Shown here piece after piece: positions 46,488-55,252 of a stretch of DNA of 64,000 nt; positions within the stretch are counted from its first letter, which is position 1; each line of letters begins with the position of its first letter. Source of the stretch: Methylobacterium sp. Leaf104. GTDB taxonomy: Bacteria; Pseudomonadota; Alphaproteobacteria; Rhizobiales; Beijerinckiaceae. The stretch covers positions 251,055 to 315,054 of the forward strand of contig NZ_LMMZ01000034.1 in NCBI RefSeq assembly GCF_001422885.1. Direction: 5' to 3'. The notes below the pieces were generated by a model. The model saw only the letters and a list, made by a program, of their open reading frames with translations, was not told where the DNA came from and did not search any database. Made by a program: the position numbers and the translations under genes.

Positions 46488-47696
46488 TCAGGACTTCGAC
46501 AGCGGGTTCTCACGCAGGTAGCTCGACGCGGCAGCGACGCCGGAGCCGGGCTGAACCTTCACGCCGTGGTCGAGCATCGCCATCTCGGCACCCGCGATGG
46601 CGCCCAGCAGCGACAGCTCGTTCATGTCACCGACGTGGCCGATGCGGAAGACCTTGCCGGCGACCTTGCTCAGGCCGGCGCCGAGCGCGAGGTTGTAGCG
46701 CACGTAGGCGTGCTTGATGATCGCGGCGGCGTCGACGCCCTCCGGCACGAGGATCGCCGTGACGGTGTCGGAGTTCCACTTGGGCTCCTTGGCGCAGGTC
46801 TTCAAGCCCCATGCGGCCACGGCCTGGCGGGTCGCCTCGCCCAGCACGTGATGGCGGTGATAGACGTTTTCGAGGCCTTCCTCGTTGAGGCAGGCGAGCG
46901 CCTCGCGCAGACCGTAGAGCAGCGGCAGCGACGGGGTGTAGGGGAAGTAGCCGGCCGGGTTCTGCTTCTGGTGGTCGGCCCAGTCGAAGTAGACATGCGC
47001 CAGGCGATCGTTCTGACCCGACGAGGTCTCGGCGGCCTTGAGCGCCTTCTGGCTCACGCAGATCACGCCGAGGCCGGCGGGGAGCATCAGGCCCTTCTGC
47101 GAGCCGGCGATCGCGCAATCGACCTTCCACTCGTCCATCTTGAACGGCAGCGAGCCGATCGAGGAGACGCCGTCCGCGAACAGCAGGGTCGGGTGGCCGG
47201 CCGCGTCGATGGCCTGGCGCACCGCGCCGACATCGCTGGTGACGCCGGTCGCGGTCTCGTTATGGACCACCATCACGGCCTTGATCTCGTGGTTCTTGTC
47301 GGCGCGCAGGGCCTCGCCGATCCGCTCCGGATTCGCGCCCGTACCCCACTCTTCGTCCTGCACGATGACTTCGAGGCCGAGGCGCTCGGCCATGTCGATC
47401 CAGAGATGGCTGAACTGGCCGAAGCGGGAGGCCAGTACCTTGTCGCCGCGCGACAGCGTATTCGACAGAGCGGATTCCCAGATGCCGGTGCCGGAGGCCG
47501 GGAACAGGAAGATGGTGCCGTCCTTCGAGCCGTAGACCGCCTTGGTGTCCTCGAAGAGGGGCTTGGTCAGCGCCGGGAAGTCCACCGAGCGGTGATCCTC
47601 GGACTGGACCATCATCGCGCGCATCACGCGATCCGGGATGTTCGTCGGGCCCGGGACGAACAGGTGGTTCCGGCCGGGACGTCGCGTTGCCGCCAT
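46488..47696 (-). CDS. sga: serine-glyoxylate aminotransferase
   Basis: The 402-residue class V aminotransferase has LFVPGPTNIPDRVMRAMM, the aldimine-region FADGVSSIGSLPFKMDEWKV and the PLP Lys in IAGSQKGLMLPAG. It moves the amino group of serine to glyoxylate, giving hydroxypyruvate and glycine. It is the first gene of the serine-cycle cluster and so lies next to its main promoter. In M. extorquens AM1 the LysR-type regulator QscR controls this operon. Confidence 0.96.
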   Translation of the reverse strand: MAATRRPGRNHLFVPGPTNIPDRVMRAMMVQSEDHRSVDFPALTKPLFEDTKAVYGSKDGTIFLFPASGTGIWESALSNTLSRGDKVLASRFGQFSHLWIDMAERLGLEVIVQDEEWGTGANPERIGEALRADKNHEIKAVMVVHNETATGVTSDVGAVRQAIDAAGHPTLLFADGVSSIGSLPFKMDEWKVDCAIAGSQKGLMLPAGLGVICVSQKALKAAETSSGQNDRLAHVYFDWADHQKQNPAGYFPYTPSLPLLYGLREALACLNEEGLENVYHRHHVLGEATRQAVAAWGLKTCAKEPKWNSDTVTAILVPEGVDAAAIIKHAYVRYNLALGAGLSKVAGKVFRIGHVGDMNELSLLGAIAGAEMAMLDHGVKVQPGSGVAAASSYLRENPLSKS

Positions 47697-48283
47697 GATG
47701 TTTTCTCCGTTTCTCACGTTGCGCCCGCACGCGCTCCGCGTGCGGCGACACAGATGCGCCGAGGGATGGAGCGGACCGCGCGGACCATTCCGGATCGATC
47801 CCGGATGGTCCTGGCGGCCGCTGGTCAGATGAATCGCAGGACGAACTCGGACGCGCGCGACGCCCGGACGGATGCCGGACCGATGTCGGTCCGCGCCGAA
47901 GGCTGACCTTCGACGCCCGTCGCCGCACGCGCCACCGAATACTTCAAGCCTCTTCTCCATGGGCCGGGTCGCGCTCGAACCGCGCTGACCGCTGAGCCGT
48001 TTTCAGCGTCGTCGTCCCCGGGGACGGCACCCTTGGTTCGCCTCGATGGGCTCCGGTCATGCGTCCACCGACGCGGCCCGGTGGGGCACCTTGAGCGGGA
48101 CTATGCCCGGCTTCAGCCTGAAAGGAAAACCCGAAATACTTGGTCTCAAGTCAAAATTTTTTTTGTGGAAGAAGAGCTTACGTCGCGGCGCGGGACGAGC
48201 GCGGTGTCCGGGGGCCGACGTCATCAAACTGATACGGGAATCCGGTTTGGCTCGTGGCATCGGAGGATGTCCCGGAGGCAATC
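47697..48283. promoter_or_regulatory. divergent control region, sga cluster versus metallophosphatase gene
   Basis: These 587 bases hold no convincing ORF. As the only upstream region of sga they should carry its promoter and, by analogy with M. extorquens AM1, QscR sites. Visible features are an AT-rich patch at 48130-48170 with a 5-bp palindrome and an 8-base T-run, and on the minus strand a TTGACT hexamer within it that could be a -35 element. I cannot place a transcription start. Confidence 0.5.
48138..48151. promoter_or_regulatory. ACTTG-N4-CAAGT palindrome upstream of sga
   Basis: ACTTG-gtct-CAAGT is a perfect dyad, flanked by an A/T tract (48153-48164). Extended by two or three bases on each side it contains T-N11-A spacings typical of LysR-type regulator sites. 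It is about 440 bases from sga and 130 from the divergent gene, so ownership is unclear. It could alternatively be a weak terminator. Confidence 0.3.
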
Positions 48284-49105
48284 GTGGGCGAAGAGACCGA
48301 GGCGACCCGCGTCCGGACGCTGTTCCTGTCAGACATGCATCTTGGGACCAAGGGCTGTCAGGCCGACCTGTTGCTGGAATTTCTGCGCGATTACGATGCG
48401 GACGAGATCTACCTCGTCGGCGACATCATCGATGGATGGCAGCTAAAGTCGGGCTGGTACTGGCCGCAGAGCCACAATGACGTCGTGCAGAAGCTCATGC
48501 GCAAGGTGCGCAAGGGTTCGACGCTGGTCTACGTCCCGGGCAATCACGACGAGTTCCTGCGCGACTACATCGGCATGACATTCGGCGGCATCGAGATCGC
48601 CGACCAGCGCCTGCACGAGGCCGCCGACGGCAAGCGCTACCTCGTCATCCATGGCGACCAGTTCGACATGGTGGTGCGCCACGCAAAGTGGCTCGCCTTC
48701 CTCGGCGACGGCGCCTACACCTTCGCGCTGTTCATCAACACCTACGTCAACACCGCGCGCCGCCGCCTCGGCCTCGCCTACTGGTCCCTCTCGGCCTGGG
48801 CCAAGCTGAAGGTGAAGAACGCCGTCAATTTCATCGGCAAGTTCGAGGAACTCCTCAGCGCCGAAGCCAAGCGCGTCGGCGCCGATGGCGTGATCTGCGG
48901 TCACATCCACCACGCGGCCAACCGGCAGATCAACGGACTGACCTACCTCAATACCGGAGACTGGGTGGAATCCTGCACCGCCATCGTCGAGCACTACGAC
49001 GGCACCATGGAGGTCCTCCACTATCCGAGCCTGCTGCGGGCGCGCAGCGCCCGGTCCGACCTCGTCGGACGCCCGCGGCCCGACGGAGCTCGGGCCGTCG
49101 CGTGA
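48284..49105 (+). CDS. UDP-2,3-diacylglucosamine diphosphatase-like metallophosphoesterase
   Basis: The product has all calcineurin-fold metal motifs: FLSDMHLGTKG, YLVGDIIDGW, YVPGNHDEFL, VIHGDQFD and CGHIHHA. A helical insertion (about 125-185, LAYWSLSAWAKLKVKNAVNF) recalls the membrane-associating lid of LpxH. LpxH-type enzymes cleave UDP-diacylglucosamine to lipid X in lipid A synthesis; this larger alphaproteobacterial subgroup is less well defined, so the substrate is inferred. The start is placed at GTG 48284, six bases after a GGAGG site, rather than at an in-frame GTG at 48254. It overlaps the glycosyltransferase gene by four bases. Confidence 0.75.
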   Translation: MGEETEATRVRTLFLSDMHLGTKGCQADLLLEFLRDYDADEIYLVGDIIDGWQLKSGWYWPQSHNDVVQKLMRKVRKGSTLVYVPGNHDEFLRDYIGMTFGGIEIADQRLHEAADGKRYLVIHGDQFDMVVRHAKWLAFLGDGAYTFALFINTYVNTARRRLGLAYWSLSAWAKLKVKNAVNFIGKFEELLSAEAKRVGADGVICGHIHHAANRQINGLTYLNTGDWVESCTAIVEHYDGTMEVLHYPSLLRARSARSDLVGRPRPDGARAVA

Positions 49106-50181
49106 GGCTCCTCATCGCCACGGATGCCTGGCACCCGCAGGTCAACGGCGTCGTCCGCTCGCTGGAGAACATGGCGGCGGCCGGGTCGGCCTACGGCTTC
49201 GACCCCGTGTTCCTCACCCACCAGGACTTCGCCTCCCTGCCGCTGCCGGGCTATCCCGAGATCCGGCTTGCCTACGCCACCAAGCGCCACGTGGCTCGCC
49301 TCTGGGACGACCTGCAGCCGACCCATGTCCACATCTCCACGGAGGGGACGGTCGGCTACGCCACCCGGCGCTACTGCCTCGCCCATCGCAGGCCCTTCAC
49401 GACGAGCTACCACACTCGCTTCCCGGAATACCTCTCCGCCCGCGCGCCCGTGCCGGAGGCCTGGAGCTACGCCTGGCTGCGGCGCTTCCACGGCGCGGCG
49501 AACGGCACGATGGTCTCGACCGCGTCCCTGGAGCGCGACCTCGCCGCGCGTGGCTTCACCAACCTGATGCGCTGGACGCGCGGCGTCGACACCGACCTGT
49601 TCCGGCCCCGGGCGGAGGGAACGCCGGAGCCGGCCGATCTCGCCGGCCTGCCTCGCCCGATCTTCCTGTCGGTCGGCAGGCTTGCGGTCGAGAAGAACCT
49701 CGAGGCGTTCCTGCGCCTCGACCTGCCCGGTACCAAGGTCGTCGTCGGCGACGGTCCGGACCGGGCGCGCCTGGCGGCGCTCGCGCCCGATGCGCGCTTC
49801 CTCGGCACCCGGACCGGCACCGATCTCGCGGCGCTCTATGCCGGTGCCGATGCCTTCGTGTTCCCGAGCCTGACCGACACCTTCGGCATCGTGCTCCTCG
49901 AAGCCCTGGCCTGCGGCGTCCCCGTGGCCGCCTATCCGGTGACCGGCCCCCTCGACGTCATCGGGCGGACCGGTGCCGGTGTCCTCGATTACGACCTGAG
50001 AAGCGCGGCCCTCGCCGCCCTGGAGATTCCACGGGCGCGCTGCCGCAGCGAGGCCCTGCGTTACACCTGGGCCGAGAGCGCGCGCCAATTCTACGACAAC
50101 ATCGCCCGCGCGCACGGCACAGCGCCGGTGCGGTTCCGGACGACCGGCAAGGCCCCGCGAGGCGTCGCCGAGCTCGGCTGA
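49102..50181 (+). CDS. glycosyltransferase family 4-type (GT-B) glycosyltransferase
   Basis: The 359-residue protein begins RLLIATDAWHPQVNGVVRSL, the donor-side N-terminus of GT4 lipid glycosyltransferases, and has HISTEGTVGY, SYHTRFPEY, the hinge RGVDTDLFRP, LSVGRLAVEKNLEAFL and the nucleotide-sugar site VFPSLTDTFGIVLLEALACG. It starts at a GTG overlapping the metallophosphatase stop (GTGA), so the two are translated together. The pairing suggests a glycolipid or lipid-A-like modification. The acceptor is unknown. Confidence 0.82.
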   Translation: MRLLIATDAWHPQVNGVVRSLENMAAAGSAYGFDPVFLTHQDFASLPLPGYPEIRLAYATKRHVARLWDDLQPTHVHISTEGTVGYATRRYCLAHRRPFTTSYHTRFPEYLSARAPVPEAWSYAWLRRFHGAANGTMVSTASLERDLAARGFTNLMRWTRGVDTDLFRPRAEGTPEPADLAGLPRPIFLSVGRLAVEKNLEAFLRLDLPGTKVVVGDGPDRARLAALAPDARFLGTRTGTDLAALYAGADAFVFPSLTDTFGIVLLEALACGVPVAAYPVTGPLDVIGRTGAGVLDYDLRSAALAALEIPRARCRSEALRYTWAESARQFYDNIARAHGTAPVRFRTTGKAPRGVAELG

Positions 50182-50246
50182 AACGTGGACCGGACGCGCC
50201 TCGCGCGCTAGGGGACCGGATTGCCCCCTCCCCCGGAACCCGCCCG

Positions 50247-50876
50247 ATGCCGCCGTTCGACCCGCGCCTGGCCGAGACCTACCCGGCGGTCATCGGCTGC
50301 GACGAGGTCGGGCGCGGCGCGCTCTGCGGCCCGGTGATGGTCGCGGCGGTGTGGTTCGAGCCCGCAGCGATTCAACCCGGACTGCTCGGCCGCCTCGACG
50401 ACAGCAAGCGCCTGAAGGCGGCCGAGCGCGAGGCGCTGACGCCGCTGATCCGGGCCCAGGCCCGCGTCGCCGTGGCGGCGGGCTCGCGCGCCCTGGTGGA
50501 TCGGATCAACGTGCGCGCCGCCACCCTCGACGCGATGCGGCGGGCGGTCCTCGCGCTCGGCCTCGACGCTCCCGTCTGGGTCGACGGCCGCGACCCCGTC
50601 CCGGGCCTCGCCCTCCCGGGCCGGGCGGTGATTGGCGGCGACCGGCTGGTGCCGCAGATCGCGGCCGCCTCCATCGTCGCCAAGACCCTGCGCGACACAC
50701 TGATGCGGCGGCTCGCCGGTCGCTATCCGGATTATGGTTGGGCCAGCAATGTCGGCTACGGCACGCGCACCCACCTCGCCGGCCTCGCGAGCCGGGGCCG
50801 GTCGCCGCATCACCGTCTGAGCTTCACCCGCGCCTATGACATCAGAACAAGCTCAGCTGGTCCGACGGAACCCTGA
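50247..50876 (+). CDS. rnhB: ribonuclease HII
   Basis: The 209-residue protein has the catalytic acidic residues in IGCDEVGRGALCGPV, DSKRLKAAERE, then WVDGRD and IAAASIVAKTLRD, standard RNase HII. It removes RNA from RNA-DNA hybrids and misincorporated ribonucleotides. Its last 35 bases overlap the tail of the convergent radical SAM gene. Confidence 0.94.
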   Translation: MPPFDPRLAETYPAVIGCDEVGRGALCGPVMVAAVWFEPAAIQPGLLGRLDDSKRLKAAEREALTPLIRAQARVAVAAGSRALVDRINVRAATLDAMRRAVLALGLDAPVWVDGRDPVPGLALPGRAVIGGDRLVPQIAAASIVAKTLRDTLMRRLAGRYPDYGWASNVGYGTRTHLAGLASRGRSPHHRLSFTRAYDIRTSSAGPTEP

Positions 50877-51966
50877 ACAGGTCGGTGCGCAGACGGCGCC
50901 GCACCTCAGGATACCCGAGGCGCTGCCGGGCCAGGCGCATGCGCTGACGGATCAGGTCGGCATAGGCCCCGGTGCCGGTCATCCGCGTACCGTAGGCAGC
51001 ATCGTAGGCGCGCCCGCCCCTGGCCGCGCGGACCAATGACATGACGTGCCGTTGGCGGCCGGGGTAGTGCTCGGCGAACCAATCGTTCACCAGGGCATCG
51101 AGTTCGAGGGGCAGACGCAGGAGCACGTGGCTCGCCTCCACGGCCCCGAGGTCACGGGCCCTGGTGAGGATCGCCTCGACCTCGTGATCGTTCAGCGAGG
51201 GGATGATCGGCGCGGCGATGACCATCACGGGAATGCCCGCCGCGCTCAGGCGTGCGATCGCCTCCAGGCGTTTTTCCGGGTGCGGCGCCCGCGGTTCGAG
51301 CCGCCGCGACAGCGCCGGGTCGAGGGTTGTTACGGATACGGCCACCTTCACCAATCCGTCCCGTGCCAGGTCGGTCAGCATGTCGAGGTCGCGAACGACG
51401 AGGTTCGACTTCGTAACGATCCCGACCGGGTGGCGGAAGCGCGCCAGGACCTCAAGCACCGCGCGCGTCACGCGATGCTCTCGCTCGATCGGCTGATAGG
51501 GGTCGGTGGCAGTGCCGAGGGCGATGGTCGCCGGGCTGTAGCCCGGCGCAGACAGCTCTCGTTCGAGCAGGGCGCCGGCATTCACCTTCCGAAACAGCTT
51601 GGTCTCGAAATCGAGACCCGGCGAAAGGCCCACATAGGCATGGTTCGGCCGCGCGAAGCAGTAGACGCAGCCATGCTCACAGCCCCGATAGGGGTTGATC
51701 GACCGATCGAACGAGATGTCGGGCGAGGTGTTGCGGGTGATGAGCCTGCGGGCGTGCTCCGGCCTCACCTCGGTCCGCAGAGGAGTTGGAGCCTCGAGCC
51801 CGAACCACCCGTCGTCGAAGGTTTCCCGCCGCGCCGCTTCGTATCGCCCGCCCGGATTCGCCGTGGCCCCCCGACCGCGCCGCTCGGCCGGTTGCGGCGT
51901 CGTCTCGCCCAGGCGTCGCGGCGGTTCCAGGCTGGACGGTATCGTACGGGAGGAATCTGCGAGCAT
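50842..51966 (-). CDS. PA0069-family radical SAM protein (SplB-like)
   Basis: The 374-residue protein has the radical SAM [4Fe-4S] motif CEHGCVYCFAR and the family blocks NTSPDISFDRSINPYRGCEH, GTATDPYQPIEREH, GIVTKSNLVVRDLDML and AAPIIPSLNDHEVE. The family is related to spore photoproduct lyase; its reaction is not established here. The first 60 residues are basic and probably disordered. It converges with and overlaps rnhB. Confidence 0.85.
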   Translation of the reverse strand: MLADSSRTIPSSLEPPRRLGETTPQPAERRGRGATANPGGRYEAARRETFDDGWFGLEAPTPLRTEVRPEHARRLITRNTSPDISFDRSINPYRGCEHGCVYCFARPNHAYVGLSPGLDFETKLFRKVNAGALLERELSAPGYSPATIALGTATDPYQPIEREHRVTRAVLEVLARFRHPVGIVTKSNLVVRDLDMLTDLARDGLVKVAVSVTTLDPALSRRLEPRAPHPEKRLEAIARLSAAGIPVMVIAAPIIPSLNDHEVEAILTRARDLGAVEASHVLLRLPLELDALVNDWFAEHYPGRQRHVMSLVRAARGGRAYDAAYGTRMTGTGAYADLIRQRMRLARQRLGYPEVRRRLRTDLFRVPSDQLSLF

Positions 51967-52134
51967 GAACCAAATTCAGCAGAAGCGATAGGGAAAGAAC
52001 ATATCACGAACGCAGAGACACGGAGTGCGAATATTTCAGGCAGACCGCTCGTCCCTCAGCATTTCTACCCGCCTGCCCACGGCGCTTTGCCGTAAGACGG
52101 CTTTGCGCGACGCAAAAATGCGGTATGCGCGCGC

Positions 52135-52656
52135 ATGCTCTCGGCTCTCATCTCAGTGACCCGGCCCGCCGACCCCGATGCCGTCGATCAGCTCGCCGAT
52201 ACCCTCGGCGCTCTGGTGGCGGGCGTCGCGGCAGGGCTCGTCGGCGACGCGGTGATCGTCGTGCCCGCGGCGAACTCGGCCATCGAGACCGTCGCCGAGG
52301 CGACCGGCGCCAAGGTCGTATTGCGCGGGCGTGGTTCGTCGCCCTGGTCGGCGGGCGCGAAGGCCGCGCGGCGGGACTGGGTCCTCTGTCTGGAGGCCGG
52401 CGACGTCCCGGCCGAAGGCTGGATCCGTCTGCTCGACCGCTTCATCGGCACGGCCCGGCCGGAGGTTTCACTGGCCCGCCTGCGCCGTCCCCATACCGGC
52501 CTCCCGGCGCGCCTGGCTGCCCGGGGCGAGAGCGTGATCGGCGCGCACGCACCGCGCGCCGGCGACCTCGTGCGTCGTGAGCGTCTGCTGGCCGGGCCGA
52601 AGTTCAGCCGCCGCCTGAAGGCCCGCGCACTCTCGGCGCGCCTCGACCGGGCGTGA
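52135..52656 (+). CDS. short glycosyltransferase-2-like protein
   Basis: The 173-residue protein resembles a single GT-A half: an N-terminal strand-helix (LISVTRPADPDAVDQLADTL), AVIVVPAANSAIETVAEATG and the acidic motif WVLCLEAGDVPAEGW. It is shorter than full GT2 enzymes and lacks an obvious acceptor domain, so activity is uncertain. The start is ATG 52135. Flanked by the radical SAM gene and a PAP2 remnant, it has no clear operon partner. Confidence 0.55.
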   Translation: MLSALISVTRPADPDAVDQLADTLGALVAGVAAGLVGDAVIVVPAANSAIETVAEATGAKVVLRGRGSSPWSAGAKAARRDWVLCLEAGDVPAEGWIRLLDRFIGTARPEVSLARLRRPHTGLPARLAARGESVIGAHAPRAGDLVRRERLLAGPKFSRRLKARALSARLDRA

Positions 52657-52713
52657 TCGCGCGGATGCGGACCGCGGCTGGCCCGCGAGTCGCCGAAGGC
52701 GTCCAGGAATCCG

Positions 52714-53238
52714 TCAGGGCGTGATGCCCCTGAGCGCGGTCGCGGGGTCCATCCGGCTTCGCCATGGGACGAGGCCGGGTACCAGGACCCGGGCCGCGAC
52801 GAGGAATGCGACCGCGCCCAGCCCTGCACCGACGATGAGGTCCGTCAGGTCGTGGCTTCCCTGCACCGGTGTCGCCGCCAGCATCAGGCCGTTGAGGACG
52901 GCGCCGAACCAGCGAATGATCGGAAGCGACCAGGCGGACATCACGAAGATCGCGGCGGCCGCGGCATGCCACGAGGGAAACGTCACCAGCCGTAGATCGG
53001 GGAAATCCGGCAGGACGGATGGCAGCTCGGCCTGTCGAAGCCACAGCAACGGCTGCGTCATCCCATCCGTGAAGTCGAGGGATGCATCCGCGTGCTGGTC
53101 GGGCGTCCCGTCGTCGAGGTGATCGGCACCAAGGGCCGGCGGCCAGACGGGGGTCCAGATCCACCGGTGCTGAGATCCGTGCCTCGCACGGCCATGACGT
53201 CGTCCGAAGCATCCGGAGATGTCGGGAGCGTTAAACAC
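52714..53238 (-). pseudogene. PAP2-superfamily phosphatase remnant (5' end lost)
   Basis: The frame contains the PAP2 motifs VTFPSWHAAAAAIF (the PSxH block) and PVQGSHDLTDLIVGA (H...D block) followed by a final membrane helix, as in PAP2_3 enzymes. The first 40 or so residues (Arg/His-rich, no membrane helix) do not look like the family, and the earlier helices and the Lys-Arg-Pro block are absent. A start at 53238 is only where the frame opens. I read it as a gene truncated at its 5' end; an intact but divergent small phosphatase is possible. Confidence 0.5.
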
Positions 53239-53605
53239 GTCTAGTTAGTACAGAACCGATTACATCGCCTTGGTTCGTCAAGAATACCAGGGAGACCAAC
53301 ATGTCGAATTGTCGGCCCCAAAAGCTATGAGGAGTTTAGTTCCAAGTTGGCCGACTTCAGCGTTGTGCACTCGGAGCGCCGCCTCGCACCTGTGAACCGC
53401 TCAGGGCAAGGGCGATCGAGCACGGGAAGGGGCTTGATCCCGCGCCCGACATCGAGCCTGATGGGACCACGGAAGTCTGGTGCCGGGTGTTTCGGGCGCG
53501 TGTTTGAAAAAGGCCGACGCCGATCCGCCTGCCGGCCCGCGTGTCGCATTCAAACCTGAGCAGTTCCATCACCGCATGACCGCCCGATCGAGCGGTCTGT
53601 TCGTT
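53239..53605. other. intergenic region beyond the PAP2 remnant
   Basis: About 370 bases with short overlapping open frames on both strands but no recognisable product. Composition is less GC-rich at 53240-53345. It may hold decayed coding sequence. No promoter or repeat can be supported. Confidence 0.35.
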
Positions 53606-54166
53606 CTAGACCGTGAGCGAAGCGCCACGCCGCAGGTGCTCGTCGAGGCGGGGCATGATCTCGACGAAGTTACAGGGACGGTGGCGGTAGTCGAGCTGAG
53701 CCGAGAGGATGCCGTCCCAGGCATCGCGGCAGGCGCCGGGCGAGCCGGGCAGCACGAAGATGTAGGTCGCATTGGCGACACCCGCCGTGGCGCGCGACTG
53801 CAGCGTCGAGGTTCCGATCTTGTCGTAGGAGATTCGGTGGAAGACCGCAGAGAAGCCGTCCATCCGCTTCTCGAACAGTGGCTCGATCGCCTCCGGGGTG
53901 ACGTCGCGCCCCGTGAAGCCAGTGCCGCCGGTGGTAACGATCACGTCGACGGTTGGGTCCCGGCTCCAGGCCTCCACCTGCTCACGGATCGCGGCGACCT
54001 CGTCCGGCACGATCGTGCGCGCCGCCAGGGTGTGACCCGCCGCCGCGAGGCGCTCCACGAGGGTGTCGCCCGAGCGATCGTCCTCCGCGCTGCGGGTGTC
54101 CGACACGGTAAGGATTGCGATGGCCAGCGGGATGAAGCTGCGGGTCTTGTCCGATGCGACCATCAT
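53606..54166 (-). CDS. moaB: molybdenum cofactor biosynthesis protein B
   Basis: The 186-residue protein has the MoCF motifs AILTVSDTRSAEDDRSGDTL, VDVIVTTGGTGFTGRDVTPE and YIFVLPGSPGACRDAWDGIL. MoaB/Mog adenylates molybdopterin before Mo insertion, which would serve formate dehydrogenases and other Mo enzymes. The start is one of two adjacent ATGs (54166 chosen, five bases after an AAGGGAAG site). It is divergent from nothing obvious and is followed by the PAP2 remnant. Confidence 0.9.
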   Translation of the reverse strand: MMVASDKTRSFIPLAIAILTVSDTRSAEDDRSGDTLVERLAAAGHTLAARTIVPDEVAAIREQVEAWSRDPTVDVIVTTGGTGFTGRDVTPEAIEPLFEKRMDGFSAVFHRISYDKIGTSTLQSRATAGVANATYIFVLPGSPGACRDAWDGILSAQLDYRHRPCNFVEIMPRLDEHLRRGASLTV

Positions 54167-54249
54167 CACTTCCCTTCATCCTGAGCGCCGGCGGAAACGG
54201 GGCGACGGTATCCCAAACTCCCACCACCCGACAGCGCAGCGGCCACGCC

Positions 54250-55158
54250 TCAGTTACGCGCGGCCCGGAACGTGTCGCAGGATTTGGTCTGGCCGCTGCG
54301 GTAGCCGGTCATGAACCAGCGCATCCGCTGTTCGGAAGAACCGTGCGTGAAGGAATCCGGTACGGCATAGCCCTGCGACTGCTTCTGGAGCTTGTCGTCG
54401 CCGATGGCGCTGGCGGCCTGCATCGCCTCTTCGATGTCACCCTGTTCCAGCGAATTGTACTTGTCGTTGGAGTTCTTGGCCCAGACGCCCGCGAGGCAGT
54501 CCGCCATCAACTCGATGCGAACGGAGAGCTGATTCGCCTCCGTCTTGCTCCCAGCGGCCTGCTGGCGACCCTGGACCTTGCCGAGGATGCCGAGCTCGTC
54601 CTGAACGTGGTGGCCGACCTCGTGCGCAATGACGTAGGCGTAGGCGAAATCGCCCTTCACGCCGAACTTCTGTTCCATCTCCTTGAAGAAGGATGTGTCG
54701 AGATAGACCTTCTTGTCGATCGGGCAGTAGAACGGACCCATGGCGGCCTGGGCCGAACCGCAGCCGCTGCGGGTGCCGCCCGTGTAGAGCACCATCGCGG
54801 TCGGGCGGTACTGGCGCCCGGTCTGGTTCGGCAGGACCTCCTTCCAGACGTCCTCGGTGTTGCCGAGGATCGCGGCGGCGAAGCGACCGCTCTCGTCGGT
54901 GGGCTTGGTCTTGCGCTGGGCCTGCGTCTGCGGATCGACCTGTTCCTGGCGCGAGCGCCCGCCCCCAGACATCTGCTCGGCACCGCCGATCAGGATGGCG
55001 GGATTGATGCCGGTGACCCAGCCGATGATGCAGAGGATGACGATGGTGCCGATGCCGAGTCCGCCGGCACCGCCGCCGGGGAAGCCGAAACCGCCGCCGC
55101 CGCCCTCGCCGCGCCGATCCTCGACATTGTCCGAAGAGCGGAAATCTTCCCAGCGCAT
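54250..55158 (-). CDS. ypfJ: neutral zinc metallopeptidase (YpfJ family)
   Basis: The 302-residue protein has a Gly-rich N-terminus, one membrane helix (GIGTIVILCIIGWVTGINPA), the zinc site VIAHEVGHHVQ and a downstream acidic ligand region RIELMADCLAGVWAK. The start MRWEDFRSSDNVEDRRG is a family signature, so ATG 55158 is used. YpfJ-type proteins are membrane-anchored and presumed periplasmic peptidases. Function in the cell is unknown. Confidence 0.9.
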   Translation of the reverse strand: MRWEDFRSSDNVEDRRGEGGGGGFGFPGGGAGGLGIGTIVILCIIGWVTGINPAILIGGAEQMSGGGRSRQEQVDPQTQAQRKTKPTDESGRFAAAILGNTEDVWKEVLPNQTGRQYRPTAMVLYTGGTRSGCGSAQAAMGPFYCPIDKKVYLDTSFFKEMEQKFGVKGDFAYAYVIAHEVGHHVQDELGILGKVQGRQQAAGSKTEANQLSVRIELMADCLAGVWAKNSNDKYNSLEQGDIEEAMQAASAIGDDKLQKQSQGYAVPDSFTHGSSEQRMRWFMTGYRSGQTKSCDTFRAARN

Positions 55159-55252
55159 GATCTCGTTACACCCTGTCCGGACACGCGGGCCCATACACGG
55201 CCGCGTGAAGTAAGTCGCAGGCGCGGGCTACGGTTCCGCTTGGGCGGAGGCC

